The notes: generated by a model from the sequence alone, not told the origin. Shown: positions 18,764 through 28,558, numbered from the stretch's first letter. The stretch is DNA of 64,000 nucleotides from Cerasibacillus quisquiliarum (GCF_014202495.1 NZ_JACHHA010000003.1:124001-188000); one strand, 5' to 3'. Translations and numbers: made by a program.

Positions 18764-18982
18764 ATGATTCAATTGACACGCCTCAATGATGATCTATTTA
18801 CACTAAATGCTTGTATGATTGAACAAATTCAGTCGCTTCCAGATACGACAATCACGCTTATCAATGGAAAAAAAATAGTTGTTAAAGAATCAGAACTAGA
18901 AGTCATACAGTTGACAACTGCATTTTATAAACAGATTGGACTAGCTCCATTTATTGAGAAGGCTGGTGATTCGGATGAATAA
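18764..18982 (+). CDS. swrD: SwrD (FlbD-family) flagellar power protein
   Basis: SwrD/FlbD is a small cytoplasmic protein that B. subtilis needs for full motor torque and swarming. The 72-residue form starting [15 protein letters not shown] matches the family: [40 protein letters not shown]. An ATG at 18728 would add 12 residues encoded by the inserted element and is unlikely to be ancestral. Neither ATG has an adjacent SD. The stop overlaps the fliL start by eight bases. Confidence 0.85.
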   Translation: MIQLTRLNDDLFTLNACMIEQIQSLPDTTITLINGKKIVVKESELEVIQLTTAFYKQIGLAPFIEKAGDSDE

Positions 18983-19397
18983 ATTTTTAAAGATAATGTT
19001 AACATCATTCATTGGGTTAATTTTTGTAGTAGGTGTAGCTGTCGTCATCGTTTTATACATTCTTGACAAAGAAGAAACAAAGGAAGATGAAATGTCCATC
19101 AATGAAATTGTTGAATATTCATATGAAACGCCAGAAGTGACAACTGATTTGGATGACGGAACTTTTGTAAAAATTCAATTTCAAATTTTAACTGATGGAA
19201 AAAAAGCGAAAGAAGAATTAGAAAAACGTGAATTTCAAATAAAAAATATACTAATAAAAGAGCTATCTCATATGGACGAAGCACATTTTAAAGAAGGCTT
19301 ATCAGATATCGAAGGTTTATTAAAAGAGAAATTAAATGAAGTAATGATTGATGGCAAAATTACTGATGTTTATACAATTAGTAAAATCACACAATAG
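18975..19397 (+). CDS. fliL: Flagellar basal body-associated protein FliL
   Basis: FliL is a single-pass membrane protein that encircles the stator. The 140 residues have a transmembrane helix at about 7-30 ([20 protein letters not shown]) and an extracellular stomatin-like domain ([31 protein letters not shown]). The ATG at 18975 lies inside the last codons of swrD, so translation is probably coupled. An upstream TTG at 18954 is not supported. Confidence 0.92.
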   Translation: MNKFLKIMLTSFIGLIFVVGVAVVIVLYILDKEETKEDEMSINEIVEYSYETPEVTTDLDDGTFVKIQFQILTDGKKAKEELEKREFQIKNILIKELSHMDEAHFKEGLSDIEGLLKEKLNEVMIDGKITDVYTISKITQ

Positions 19398-19441
19398 ATA
19401 CATATTTAAATCGTTACTTTCTCCATATTGGAGGTGGGATT

Positions 19442-20440
19442 TTGGTTGATGAAGTATTATCACAAAACGAAATTGATGCACTTTTATCTGCACTATCTAC
19501 TGGTGAAATGGATGCAGAAGAGTTAAAGCAAGAAGAAGAAAATAAAAAAGTTCGCGTTTATGATTTTAAACGTGCTTTGCGTTTTTCCAAGGATCAAATT
19601 CGAAGTATAGGGCGTATTTATGAAAACTATGCTCGACTGTTAACAACGTATTTGTCAGGTCAGTTAAGAACGTATGTACATATTGCAGTGGCATCTGTCG
19701 ATCAATTACCATATGAAGAATTTATTCGTTCAATTCCTAAGATGACTATTTTAAATGTTTTTAGTATGGAACCATTAGACGGAAAAGTTATTATGGAAGT
19801 CAATCCAAATATAGCATACACAATGCTTGATCGTATGTTAGGAGGACAGGGAACGGATAAGGCTAAGGTAGATTCGTTGACAGAAATTGAAACGATTATT
19901 ATGACACAGTTATTTGAAAAGACAAGCAATATTATGAAAGAAGCATGGTCTTCTCTCGTTGAGATTGATCCTAACTTAGAAGAATTTGAAAATAATCCAC
20001 AATTTCTTCAAATGGTTTCACCAAATGAAACGGTTGTCGTTGTTTCTTTTAATACGACAATTGGAGACGTAAGTGGAATGATTAATATCTGTATTCCACA
20101 CATGGTTCTAGAGCCAATCATACCGAAGTTATCTGTACATTATCAGATGCAGACGGAAACAAAAGCAAGAGATCCAGAAGCTTATGCGAAAATATCAGAA
20201 AATCTTAAACAATCAACTTTAGAATTAAAAGCAGTTTTGGGAGAGACTTCAATTAATATACAACAGTTTCTAAAACTAGACACTGGAGATTTCATTACGT
20301 TAAATCGTTCAATAGAAGAACCAATTGAGCTGAAATTAAATGATGTATCTAAATTTAATGTACAGATTGGTAAAGTAGGTCATCATGTGTCTGTTCAGAT
20401 ATTGGAAGAAATAGAAGGGGGAGAAGAGCATGATGGATGA
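19442..20440 (+). CDS. fliM: Flagellar motor switch protein FliM
   Basis: FliM forms the middle of the C-ring and binds CheY-P. The 332 residues begin with the CheY-binding peptide MVDEVLSQNEIDALLSAL. The CheC-like middle domain follows, with TYVHIAVASVDQLPYEEFIR and LDRMLGGQG, then the C-terminal SpoA domain. It starts at TTG after GGAGGTGGG. The fliY start lies 11 bases inside its end. Confidence 0.95.
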   Translation: MVDEVLSQNEIDALLSALSTGEMDAEELKQEEENKKVRVYDFKRALRFSKDQIRSIGRIYENYARLLTTYLSGQLRTYVHIAVASVDQLPYEEFIRSIPKMTILNVFSMEPLDGKVIMEVNPNIAYTMLDRMLGGQGTDKAKVDSLTEIETIIMTQLFEKTSNIMKEAWSSLVEIDPNLEEFENNPQFLQMVSPNETVVVVSFNTTIGDVSGMINICIPHMVLEPIIPKLSVHYQMQTETKARDPEAYAKISENLKQSTLELKAVLGETSINIQQFLKLDTGDFITLNRSIEEPIELKLNDVSKFNVQIGKVGHHVSVQILEEIEGGEEHDG

Positions 20441-21563
20441 TGGTATGCTTTCTCAAGACGAGATTGATGCACTTTTAAATGTAGGATCGGATGATCATGA
20501 AGAAAATATTGACCAAGTGTTAACGAGTATTGAAGAAGACACAATTGGAGAAATAGGTAATATATCATTTGGAAGTTCAGCAACAACATTATCTACATTA
20601 TTAGGTCAAAAAGTTGAAATAACGACTCCTAAAGTTTCAATCGTGAGTCGTTCGGAGATTGATGCGACGTTTAACTTTGAGCATGTATGCGTCTCAGTAC
20701 AATATGTAGACGGATTTTCAGGAGATAATTTATTTGTTATTAAGACAAAAGACGCGGCAGTTATTGCAGATATTATGCTTGGCGGGACAGGAGAAAATCC
20801 AGAATCCGAATTAAACGAAATCCATTTAAGTGCTGTTCAAGAAGCAATGAATCAAATGATGGGTACAGCGGCAACAAGTATGTCAACTGTTTTTGAGAAG
20901 AAAATTGATATCTCTCCACCAAAAATAGAAACAAAAACAATGGATGAGTTAGAAAAAACGGATTCACTTGGTGATACCGAATCATTAGTCAAAGTGGCTT
21001 TTCAACTAAAAGTGGGTGATTTAGTTGACTCAAAAATTATGCAAGTCATTCCTCTTCCATTTGCAAAAGAAATGGCAAATGAATTACTAGAAATGTCGCA
21101 AGCGAAACAGGAAGTCAGTGAAACAAAAACTGTGGTAGACAAAAAGGAACCTGTCAAAATTGAAGAACGACCAATGAGACAAATGGAGAAAAAAGTCCAA
21201 CAATCAACTCAGTTTATTGGACAACCTGTTTATACAGAGAATGCACAAGTCGAAAAAGCTGTGCTCTCAGAATTTCCAAATGTTCAATTAGAGCAACAAG
21301 AACAGAGAAATTTAGATATGCTATTAGATATTCCTTTAAGAGTGACCGTTGAACTTGGTCGTACAAAAAGAACAGTTAAAGATATATTAGGATTAACATC
21401 AGGTTCTATTGTTGAGCTTGATAAGCTAGCAGGTGAACCAGTTGATATTTTAGTAAATGAAAAATTAATTGCTAAAGGTGAAGTTGTCGTTATTGATGAA
21501 AACTTCGGAGTTAGAATTACAGATATTATGAATCAATCAGAACGAATTATGAATTTGAAATAG
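20430..21563 (+). CDS. fliY: Flagellar motor switch phosphatase FliY
   Basis: FliY (the FliN homologue) is part of the C-ring and dephosphorylates CheY-P. The 377 residues carry the N-terminal CheY-binding peptide MLSQDEIDALLNVG, two CheC-type phosphatase motifs (EDTIGEIGNISFGSSATTLS; VQEAMNQMMGTAATSMSTVF) and a C-terminal SpoA domain (LLDIPLRVTVELGRTKRTVK). The ATG sits eight bases after GGGGGAG and overlaps fliM. Confidence 0.95.
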   Translation: MMDDGMLSQDEIDALLNVGSDDHEENIDQVLTSIEEDTIGEIGNISFGSSATTLSTLLGQKVEITTPKVSIVSRSEIDATFNFEHVCVSVQYVDGFSGDNLFVIKTKDAAVIADIMLGGTGENPESELNEIHLSAVQEAMNQMMGTAATSMSTVFEKKIDISPPKIETKTMDELEKTDSLGDTESLVKVAFQLKVGDLVDSKIMQVIPLPFAKEMANELLEMSQAKQEVSETKTVVDKKEPVKIEERPMRQMEKKVQQSTQFIGQPVYTENAQVEKAVLSEFPNVQLEQQEQRNLDMLLDIPLRVTVELGRTKRTVKDILGLTSGSIVELDKLAGEPVDILVNEKLIAKGEVVVIDENFGVRITDIMNQSERIMNLK

Positions 21564-21575
21564 GGGGAGTCTTTC

Positions 21576-21938
21576 ATGGGTAATAGAATTCTAATTGTAG
21601 ACGATGCTGCTTTTATGCGTATGATGATTAAAGATATTTTAACGAAGAATGGTTTTGAAGTTGTAGGAGAAGCACAAGATGGTGCACAAGCTGTTGAGAA
21701 ATATGAAGAGCTATCACCGGATTTAGTGACGATGGATATTACGATGCCAGAAATGGACGGTATTACCGCATTAAAGAAAATTAGGGAAAAAGATCCTGCT
21801 GCGAAAGTCATTATGTGTTCAGCTATGGGACAACAGGCAATGGTAATTGATGCTATTCAAGCAGGTGCGAAAGATTTTATTGTAAAGCCATTTCAAGCAG
21901 AGCGTGTTATTGAAGCTGTTCAGAAAGTTTTAGAATAG
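21576..21938 (+). CDS. cheY: Chemotaxis response regulator CheY
   Basis: CheY-P binds FliM to control rotation. The 120 residues are a complete receiver domain: acidic pair Asp9-Asp10 (ILIVDDAAFMR), phospho-acceptor Asp54 (LVTMDITMPEMDG), the Ser/Thr site in VIMCSAMG and Lys in IVKPF. All key residues are intact, unlike CheB in the same operon. GGGGGAGT precedes the ATG. Confidence 0.97.
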   Translation: MGNRILIVDDAAFMRMMIKDILTKNGFEVVGEAQDGAQAVEKYEELSPDLVTMDITMPEMDGITALKKIREKDPAAKVIMCSAMGQQAMVIDAIQAGAKDFIVKPFQAERVIEAVQKVLE

Positions 21939-21953
21939 AAACGAGTGAAGAAC

Positions 21954-22583
21954 GTGAGCCATAGAAGATGTACGATTATCACCATTCTAGGAACGATCAT
22001 ATTTAGCCTATTTCCAATGATTACTCTTGCAGAAACGAATGTAGAGGAATGGATAAATGAGGATAAAGTAGATGATTCACCACAAACAGAAACGTCTGAA
22101 AAAGTTGATGCAACAAAAGGGAAAGCAAGTTCGAAAAGCTTGCTCGCTGGTATTTTAAAAACAGTTTTTCTACTTGGCATGATACTCGTTCTCATTTATC
22201 TGTCGCTTCAATTAATCAATAAGAAAAATCGCTTATTTCAAAATTCAAATACATTAGAAAATCTTGGCGGTTTATCACTCGGTCAAAATAAATCGATTCA
22301 AATTATTCGAGTCGGTCAAAAAATATATCTCATTGGTATAGGGAATAATGTTCAATTACTACAAGAAATTAACGATGAAGCAACACGAAAAGAATTGCTT
22401 GATCGTGCTAATGAACAACGCCCCGAATTACCAGTTAATATGTTTAAGAATATAAAAAAGCAATCTAGAATAAAAGATAACAGTCTTTTCTCCACGATGT
22501 TTCAGGAAGAATTTAAAAAAATGAAACAACAGAGAGAAACGATTAAACAGCAGCAAGCTCAAGGGAAAGATATAAATGAATGA
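21954..22583 (+). CDS. fliO: Flagellar export gate assembly protein FliO (FliZ)
   Basis: FliO helps assemble FliP in the export gate. The 209 residues have an N-terminal signal-like segment (IITILGTIIFSLFPMITLAE), an acidic linker, a transmembrane helix at about 65-90 (GILKTVFLLGMILVLIYLSL) and a FliO domain (LENLGGLSLGQNKSIQIIRV; KIYLIGIGNNVQLL). GTG 21954 was preferred to GTG 21945 because GAGTGA stands five bases before it; this choice is uncertain. It overlaps fliP by eight bases. Confidence 0.88.
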   Translation: MSHRRCTIITILGTIIFSLFPMITLAETNVEEWINEDKVDDSPQTETSEKVDATKGKASSKSLLAGILKTVFLLGMILVLIYLSLQLINKKNRLFQNSNTLENLGGLSLGQNKSIQIIRVGQKIYLIGIGNNVQLLQEINDEATRKELLDRANEQRPELPVNMFKNIKKQSRIKDNSLFSTMFQEEFKKMKQQRETIKQQQAQGKDINE

Positions 22584-23241
22584 TATGATAGAACTCTTTT
22601 CTAGTTCGAATCCAGAATCTATTGCGACATCTATTAAACTTTTATTATTATTAACAGTATTATCACTTGCACCGGCTATTTTAATTTTAATGACAAGCTT
22701 TACGAGAATTGTTGTTGTTCTATCGTTTGTTCGTACATCTCTTGCAACGCAACAAATGCCGCCGAATCAAGTGCTTATTGGGTTGGCGCTATTTATGACA
22801 TTTTTTATTATGGCGCCAACATTTTCAAATATATATGATGACGCTTTAAAGCCATTATTTGATGATGAATTGACACTTGATGAAGCTTATAGTCGGGCAA
22901 GTGAACCGATGAAAGAATTTATGGCCCATCATACACGTCAAAAAGATTTGGCATTATTTATGAATTATCGTCAAATGGAAAAACCGGAATCAATTCAAGA
23001 TATTCCACTTACAGCACTCGTACCTGCATTTGCGATTAGTGAGTTGAAGACGGCTTTTCAAATGGGTTTTATGATTTTTGTTCCATTTTTAATTATTGAT
23101 ATGGCAGTTGCCAGTGTTCTAATGTCAATGGGAATGATGATGTTACCACCTGTTATGATTTCATTACCATTTAAGATACTATTGTTTGTTCTTGTTGATG
23201 GTTGGTATTTAATTACCCATTCTATCTTATCCGGTTTTTAA
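22576..23241 (+). CDS. fliP: Flagellar export gate protein FliP
   Basis: FliP is the core of the type III export gate. The 221 residues carry the family signature LAPAILILMTSFTRIVVVLS, then TQQMPPNQVLIGLALFMTFF, and the C-terminal FLIIDMAVASVLMSMGMMML. Four hydrophobic helices are visible. The ATG overlaps the end of fliO. Confidence 0.96.
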   Translation: MNDMIELFSSSNPESIATSIKLLLLLTVLSLAPAILILMTSFTRIVVVLSFVRTSLATQQMPPNQVLIGLALFMTFFIMAPTFSNIYDDALKPLFDDELTLDEAYSRASEPMKEFMAHHTRQKDLALFMNYRQMEKPESIQDIPLTALVPAFAISELKTAFQMGFMIFVPFLIIDMAVASVLMSMGMMMLPPVMISLPFKILLFVLVDGWYLITHSILSGF

Positions 23242-23264
23242 CATATATAAAGAAGGTGTACACG

Positions 23265-23534
23265 GTGACAACTGAATTTGTATTAGGATTAGCTGAAAAG
23301 GGGATTTGGACAATCATTCAAATTACTGGACCGCTTTTAATCCTTGCCTTATCTATTGGATTATTAGTAAGTATTTTACAGGCTACAACACAAATACAGG
23401 AACAAACATTAGCATTTATACCAAAAATTATCGCAGTATTAATAGGAATGGTATTTTTTGGTCCATGGATGCTATCTAAAATGGTTGAATTTACAATTGA
23501 ACTCTATAAAAATATGAATTTATTTGTAGGGTAA
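23265..23534 (+). CDS. fliQ: Flagellar export gate protein FliQ
   Basis: FliQ is a small gate component of 89 residues with two transmembrane helices (TIIQITGPLLILALSIGLLV and FIPKIIAVLIGMVFFGPWML) around the SILQATTQIQEQTL motif. The GTG start is supported by AGAAGGTG at 23251-23258; an earlier open-frame start inside fliP is rejected. Confidence 0.95.
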   Translation: MTTEFVLGLAEKGIWTIIQITGPLLILALSIGLLVSILQATTQIQEQTLAFIPKIIAVLIGMVFFGPWMLSKMVEFTIELYKNMNLFVG

Positions 23535-23540
23535 GATAAG

Positions 23541-24320
23541 ATGATAGAATTTATAAATATATCATTATTACCTGTGTTTTTATTAGTATTTGTCCGGATT
23601 TTGGCATTTTTTATCGTCATACCATTGCTTTCATATCGAACGATTCCGACACCTTTTAAAATAGGGATGAGCTTTTTTTTAACGTTAGTCTTAGTGATGA
23701 CACTACCAACCACCACGCTTGATTTCGAATTTTCATACGTTCTACTCCTTTTAAAGGAAATTGTTATAGGTCTAATGCTTGGTTGGTTTAGTTATATGGT
23801 CGTATCTGCTGTGCAAATAGCGGGCGGGTTCATTGATTTTCAGATGGGATTTGCCATTGCAAATGTTGTTGATCCGCAAACAGGTGCCCAAAGTCCAATC
23901 ATTGGACAATATTTTTATATGATTGCGCTCTTATTTTTATTATCGATCGATGGTCATCATTTGTTAATTGACGGTATCTATGGAAGCTTTCAAATGATAC
24001 CAATTGATCAAATGATTACATTCAATCAAGAGTCTATAGTGATGTTTGTCATTCAAACGTTTGGCCAAATGTTTATTATTGCTTTTCAAATCGCTATACC
24101 GATTGTAGGTTGTTTATTTTTAGTCGATTTGGCATTGGGGATTATTGCAAGGACTGTACCGCAAATGAATGTTTTCGTTGTTGGATTACCATTAAAAATC
24201 TTTGTGAGTTTTATCGTGCTCTTTCTATTTATGTCACTATACATATCACTGTCTAAAAAGCTCTTTCAGACGATGTTTGAAACATTACACGGTTTGATGC
24301 AGCTCATCGGAGGTGTCTAA
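23541..24320 (+). CDS. fliR: Flagellar export gate protein FliR
   Basis: FliR completes the FliPQR gate. The 259 residues are strongly hydrophobic with about six helices and show VRILAFFIVIPLLSYRTIPT, GGFIDFQMGFAIANVVDPQT and VNP-like sites replaced by RTVPQMNVFVVGLPLKI. It begins six bases after fliQ. Its last codons contain the SD for flhB. Confidence 0.95.
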   Translation: MIEFINISLLPVFLLVFVRILAFFIVIPLLSYRTIPTPFKIGMSFFLTLVLVMTLPTTTLDFEFSYVLLLLKEIVIGLMLGWFSYMVVSAVQIAGGFIDFQMGFAIANVVDPQTGAQSPIIGQYFYMIALLFLLSIDGHHLLIDGIYGSFQMIPIDQMITFNQESIVMFVIQTFGQMFIIAFQIAIPIVGCLFLVDLALGIIARTVPQMNVFVVGLPLKIFVSFIVLFLFMSLYISLSKKLFQTMFETLHGLMQLIGGV

Positions 24321-24321
24321 G

Positions 24322-25416
24322 CTGATAAGACTCGATTTACAATTTTTTGCAGGAGAAAAAACCGAAAAAGCAACTCCGAAAAAAAGGCAGGATGAACGTA
24401 AAAAAGGTAAAGTTGCTAAAAGTCAGGACGTCAATACAGGTATTTTACTACTGTTTTCATTCATTATTTTGTTCGTATTTGGTCCACATATTGTTGATGG
24501 GATGATGTCCTTGTATCATCATGCTTTCACTGAGAACATTCATCGAGATATTACAGAACAATCGATTCATGAGATTTTCACTAACTTAACGTTTATGGTA
24601 GCTAAATGGTTACTTCCGATTATGGTGATTGCAATTATCGCCGGTGTAGCTGCGAATTTATTACAAATTGGTTTTTTATTTACGACAGAACCATTGAAAT
24701 TCGACTTAAAAAAAATTGATCCTATTCAGGGAGCAAAGCGAATTTTTTCAGTTCGTGCGTTTGTCGAATTGCTAAAATCATTATTTAAAATCATTATCAT
24801 CGCCGCCATTACCTTTACGGTTATTTGGATCTATAAGGATGATATGATGATGCTCGCTTTTAAAGACGTATACGGTGCGACGGCGTTTTTTGGAAAAACA
24901 ACGATCATCATGGGTATCTCTGCTTCCATCGGTCTTTTAGTATTATCAGTATTTGACTATGCCTATCAACGCTATGATTATGAGAAGAATATGCGAATGT
25001 CAAAGCAAGATATTAAAGATGAACACAAAAACATTGAGGGAGATCCATTAATTCAATCAAAAATTAAGGAAAAACAACGACAAATGGCGATGCAACGGAT
25101 GATGAGTGATGTTCCAGAGGCAGATGTGATAATTACTAACCCAACGCATTATGCTATTGCACTTAAGTATGATGAAGAGAAAGCACCAGCTCCATATGTG
25201 GTAGCCAAGGGTACAGATTACTTAGCGCAAAAAATTAAGGAAATTGCAAAAGCCCATCGTGTGATCACAGTTGAAAATCGGCCACTGGCACGTTCTTTAT
25301 ACCATCAAACAGATATTGGTGAATGTATTCCAGAACAATTTTTTCAAGCCGTTGCTGAAGTGTTAGCCTATGTTTATCGTGTTGATCAAAAGCTAGGCAA
25401 TAAGGGGAGAAATTGA
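24322..25416 (+). CDS. flhB: Flagellar export switch protein FlhB (probable CTG start)
   Basis: FlhB controls the rod/hook-to-filament export switch through autocleavage. It has four transmembrane helices and the cytoplasmic NPTH cleavage site (DVIITNPTHYAIALKYDEEK) near residue 270. The N-terminus IRLDLQFFAGEKTEKATPKK is canonical. The only usual start in frame, GTG 24313, lies within the SD GGAGGTG itself; CTG 24322 is six bases after that SD and aligns with the B. subtilis start. The 364-residue CTG form is therefore preferred. It overlaps flhA by one base. Confidence 0.9.
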   Translation: MIRLDLQFFAGEKTEKATPKKRQDERKKGKVAKSQDVNTGILLLFSFIILFVFGPHIVDGMMSLYHHAFTENIHRDITEQSIHEIFTNLTFMVAKWLLPIMVIAIIAGVAANLLQIGFLFTTEPLKFDLKKIDPIQGAKRIFSVRAFVELLKSLFKIIIIAAITFTVIWIYKDDMMMLAFKDVYGATAFFGKTTIIMGISASIGLLVLSVFDYAYQRYDYEKNMRMSKQDIKDEHKNIEGDPLIQSKIKEKQRQMAMQRMMSDVPEADVIITNPTHYAIALKYDEEKAPAPYVVAKGTDYLAQKIKEIAKAHRVITVENRPLARSLYHQTDIGECIPEQFFQAVAEVLAYVYRVDQKLGNKGRN

Positions 25417-27449
25417 TGAAGGCTAAAGATTTATCAGTATTACTAGGTGTTATTTTAATTATTATTATGCTTGTTATTCCGTTACCAGGATGGTTATTAA
25501 GTGTTTTAATTTTATGCAATATCTCATTAGCACTTATTGTCATTCTAGTTTCAATGAATACACAAGAACCGTTACAATTTTCTATTTTTCCTTCTCTCTT
25601 GTTGCTTTTAACGTTGTTTCGGTTAGGGTTAAACGTATCAACAACAAGATCGATTTTATCTAAAGCTGATGCTGGCGGTGTCGTTGATACATTTGGAAGT
25701 TTTGTTATCGGCGATAATCCACTTGTCGGTTTTGTTGTTTTTATCATATTAGTCATTATTCAGTTTTTAGTTATTACAAAAGGGGCAGAACGTGTTTCAG
25801 AAGTGTCGGCACGGTTCACGTTAGATGCGATGCCCGGGAAACAAATGAGTATTGACGCTGATTTAAATGCCGGTCTTATTTCAGAGCATGAAGCAAGAGA
25901 AAGACGAGAAAAAGTTGAAAAAGAGGCTGATTTTCACGGTTCAATGGACGGTGCAAGTAAGTTCGTTAAAGGAGATGCAATAGCTGGAATTATCATCGTT
26001 TTAATTAACATTGTTTTTGGAATTATTATTGGTATGGTACAAATGGATTTATCATTTCAAGAATCCATAAATACATTTATGAGATTAACAGTAGGTGATG
26101 GATTAGTGAGCCAAATTCCGGCATTACTTATATCCACTGCCACCGGTATTGTTGTAACAAGAATATCTACCGAAGGAAATTTAGGTAGTGATGTGACAGA
26201 ACAACTTTTACAATATCCGCGTCTTTTGTTTATCGCAGCAGGGACTATTTTTTTACTCGGTTTAACACCGATTAACTTTTTCTTAACGACATCAATTGCT
26301 AGTATTTTAGCTTTTTCAGGTTATTTATTAATGAAAAAACCGGAAAAAATGATAGAAGATACGATAGAAGAAGAGGAACAATTAGAGTCTGAAGCTATGA
26401 AAGCACCAGAGAATGTCGTTGAACTCATTAGTATGGATCCGATTGAATTTGAATTTGGATATGCACTCATTCCATTAGTAGATAAAAAACAAGGCGGAGA
26501 CTTATTAGATCGTGTCGTCATGATTCGAAGGCAATTGGCTATCGAACTCGGTCTTGTCATTCCAGTCGTTAGGATTAGAGATAATATACAGTTAAATCCT
26601 AATGAATATCGAATTAAAATAAGAGGTAATGAAGTAGATAGAGGGGAATTATTATTGAATCACTATTTAGCTATGACACCTGACTTAGAAGATGATAGTA
26701 TTGATGGAATTGATACGAGAGAACCGGCATTTGGATTACCTGCTAAGTGGATTAACGAAGAATTAAAAGATGAAGCTGAAATGTTAGGCTATACAGTGGT
26801 TGATCCACCATCTGTCGTTTCGACCCATTTAACGGAGATGATTAAAAAGCACGCCCATCAATTGTTAGGGCGACAAGAAACAAAACAACTCATTGACCAT
26901 CTCAATGAAACTTATCCAATTTTGGTTGAAGAGGTTACTCCAGAGCCATTAGCAGTTGGAGATATTCAAAAAGTTTTAAGTAAATTACTAAAAGAAAACA
27001 TATCAATACGTAATTTACCTGTAATTTTTGAAACATTGGCAGACTACGGGAAAATGACAAATGATCCAGATTTATTAACTGAATATGTAAGACAATCGTT
27101 GGCACCACAAATTACTTCACAATTAGTAACAGACAATGAACCATTAAAAGTTGTAACCGTATCTGGTAAGGTTGAAAAAGTCTTTGCTGAAAGTATACAG
27201 CGAACAGAGCATGGGAATTATTTGGCTATGGACACGGATATTCAGGAGCAAATTTTACACTCAGTGAAAGAACAGGTTGAGCAGCTATCAATCCAACAAG
27301 AAACACCAATTATCCTATGTTCACCGCCAATTCGAATGTATTTAAGACAACTTTTAGAACGCTTTCTTCCTCAAGTTGTTGTTTTGTCATATAACGAATT
27401 AGAACCACATGTCGAAGTACAAAGCATAGGGGTGGTGGATATGAATTGA
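25416..27449 (+). CDS. flhA: Flagellar export protein FlhA
   Basis: FlhA is the export gate component that binds late chaperones and the proton motive force. The 677 residues have eight hydrophobic helices, the FHIPEP-family loop SARFTLDAMPGKQMSIDADL with NAGLISEHEARERREKVEKE, and a cytoplasmic C-terminal domain. The ATG follows AAGGGGAGA by five bases and overlaps the flhB stop. Confidence 0.96.
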   Translation: MKAKDLSVLLGVILIIIMLVIPLPGWLLSVLILCNISLALIVILVSMNTQEPLQFSIFPSLLLLLTLFRLGLNVSTTRSILSKADAGGVVDTFGSFVIGDNPLVGFVVFIILVIIQFLVITKGAERVSEVSARFTLDAMPGKQMSIDADLNAGLISEHEARERREKVEKEADFHGSMDGASKFVKGDAIAGIIIVLINIVFGIIIGMVQMDLSFQESINTFMRLTVGDGLVSQIPALLISTATGIVVTRISTEGNLGSDVTEQLLQYPRLLFIAAGTIFLLGLTPINFFLTTSIASILAFSGYLLMKKPEKMIEDTIEEEEQLESEAMKAPENVVELISMDPIEFEFGYALIPLVDKKQGGDLLDRVVMIRRQLAIELGLVIPVVRIRDNIQLNPNEYRIKIRGNEVDRGELLLNHYLAMTPDLEDDSIDGIDTREPAFGLPAKWINEELKDEAEMLGYTVVDPPSVVSTHLTEMIKKHAHQLLGRQETKQLIDHLNETYPILVEEVTPEPLAVGDIQKVLSKLLKENISIRNLPVIFETLADYGKMTNDPDLLTEYVRQSLAPQITSQLVTDNEPLKVVTVSGKVEKVFAESIQRTEHGNYLAMDTDIQEQILHSVKEQVEQLSIQQETPIILCSPPIRMYLRQLLERFLPQVVVLSYNELEPHVEVQSIGVVDMN

Positions 27450-28558
27450 AATTAAAAAAATTTGTTGTCGATAATATGCCAGAAGCGATACAACTCATCC
27501 GGAAAGAGCTCGGACCTGATGCGGTCATCTTAAAGTCAAAAGAGGTTAAAAAAGGTGGCTTTTTCGGCTTATTTCAAAAAAAGAAACTAGAAGTTATTGC
27601 TGGTCGGGATCCGCATCCGATTCAACATCATCAAACGAAACAGACAGTCAATCAGAAAATTCCACTCAAACAATCTGGCTCGATAGAGCATGATATTTTA
27701 AAGGAGATTAGGCAACTAAAAAATTATGTTCAAGATCAACCGAAATCTCAATCAGTGATTTTTCCAGATCCATATCAATCAGTCTATGAATATTTAATTT
27801 ATCAAGAAATGGATCATCTTCATGCAGAAAATATTTTAAAAGCAATATTGGAAAAATATCATCTTAAACAAACAGACATTTCCAGAGATATCATAGGAGA
27901 AGAAGTTATCAATGAAATAGAACAAATCGTTCACCCATATATTGGTGAAGGAATTAACTATGATAAAAAAGTTGTTCATTTTGTAGGTCCAACAGGTGTC
28001 GGCAAAACGACAACATTAGCTAAAGTTGCAGCAACAAGCATCCTAGAGCATAAAAAAAAGGTCGCATTTATTACAACAGATACTTACCGAATTGCTGCTG
28101 TTGAACAGTTAAAAACATATGCAAAAATTTTAGATGCTCCGTTAGAAGTTGCATACACTGTAGAGGATTATAAGAGAGCACTAGATAAATTTAGAACGTA
28201 CGATTTGGTATTAGTTGATACAGCTGGACGAAATTTTCGTGAGGACAAATATATTAAAGAATTAAAAAGTAGAATAAACTTCTATCAAGATATTGATGTT
28301 TATCTTGTGTTGTCTTTAACTGCTAAATCGAGTGATTTACGATATATCGGTGAGCAATTTGCTGATGTTCCTATCAAGGAATTAATTTTTACGAAATTAG
28401 ATGAAACACGGCAATATGGTAGTATGATTTCATTTGCTTTAAAACAAAAGAAAAAAATAGCCTATATAACAGATGGACAAGCTGTCCCAGACGATATACT
28501 GGAGCCAACCGCAAGACAGATGGGCAAGCTCATTATGGAGGATTACATGAATGCATGA
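27446..28558 (+). CDS. flhF: Flagellar placement GTPase FlhF
   Basis: FlhF is an SRP-type GTPase that sets flagellar position with FlhG. The 370 residues comprise an N-terminal basic part (MKLKKFVVDNMPEAIQLIRK), an N domain, and a G domain with [13 protein letters not shown] near residue 180, TTDTYRIAAVEQL, DTAGRN and FTKLDET. It starts at TTG, four bases inside flhA, with GGGGTGGTGG upstream. It overlaps flhG by eight bases. Confidence 0.96.
   Translation: MKLKKFVVDNMPEAIQLIRKELGPDAVILKSKEVKKGGFFGLFQKKKLEVIAGRDPHPIQHHQTKQTVNQKIPLKQSGSIEHDILKEIRQLKNYVQDQPKSQSVIFPDPYQSVYEYLIYQEMDHLHAENILKAILEKYHLKQTDISRDIIGEEVINEIEQIVHPYIGEGINYDKKVVHFVGPTGVGKTTTLAKVAATSILEHKKKVAFITTDTYRIAAVEQLKTYAKILDAPLEVAYTVEDYKRALDKFRTYDLVLVDTAGRNFREDKYIKELKSRINFYQDIDVYLVLSLTAKSSDLRYIGEQFADVPIKELIFTKLDETRQYGSMISFALKQKKKIAYITDGQAVPDDILEPTARQMGKLIMEDYMNA

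Noticed and set aside
24313-24315. GTG as the flhB start
   Set aside because: It is part of the SD GGAGGTG and has no SD upstream; CTG 24322 fits better.
25265-25756. 163-residue minus-strand frame opposite flhB-flhA
   Set aside because: It is antisense to two clear overlapping genes, with no SD and no recognised domain.
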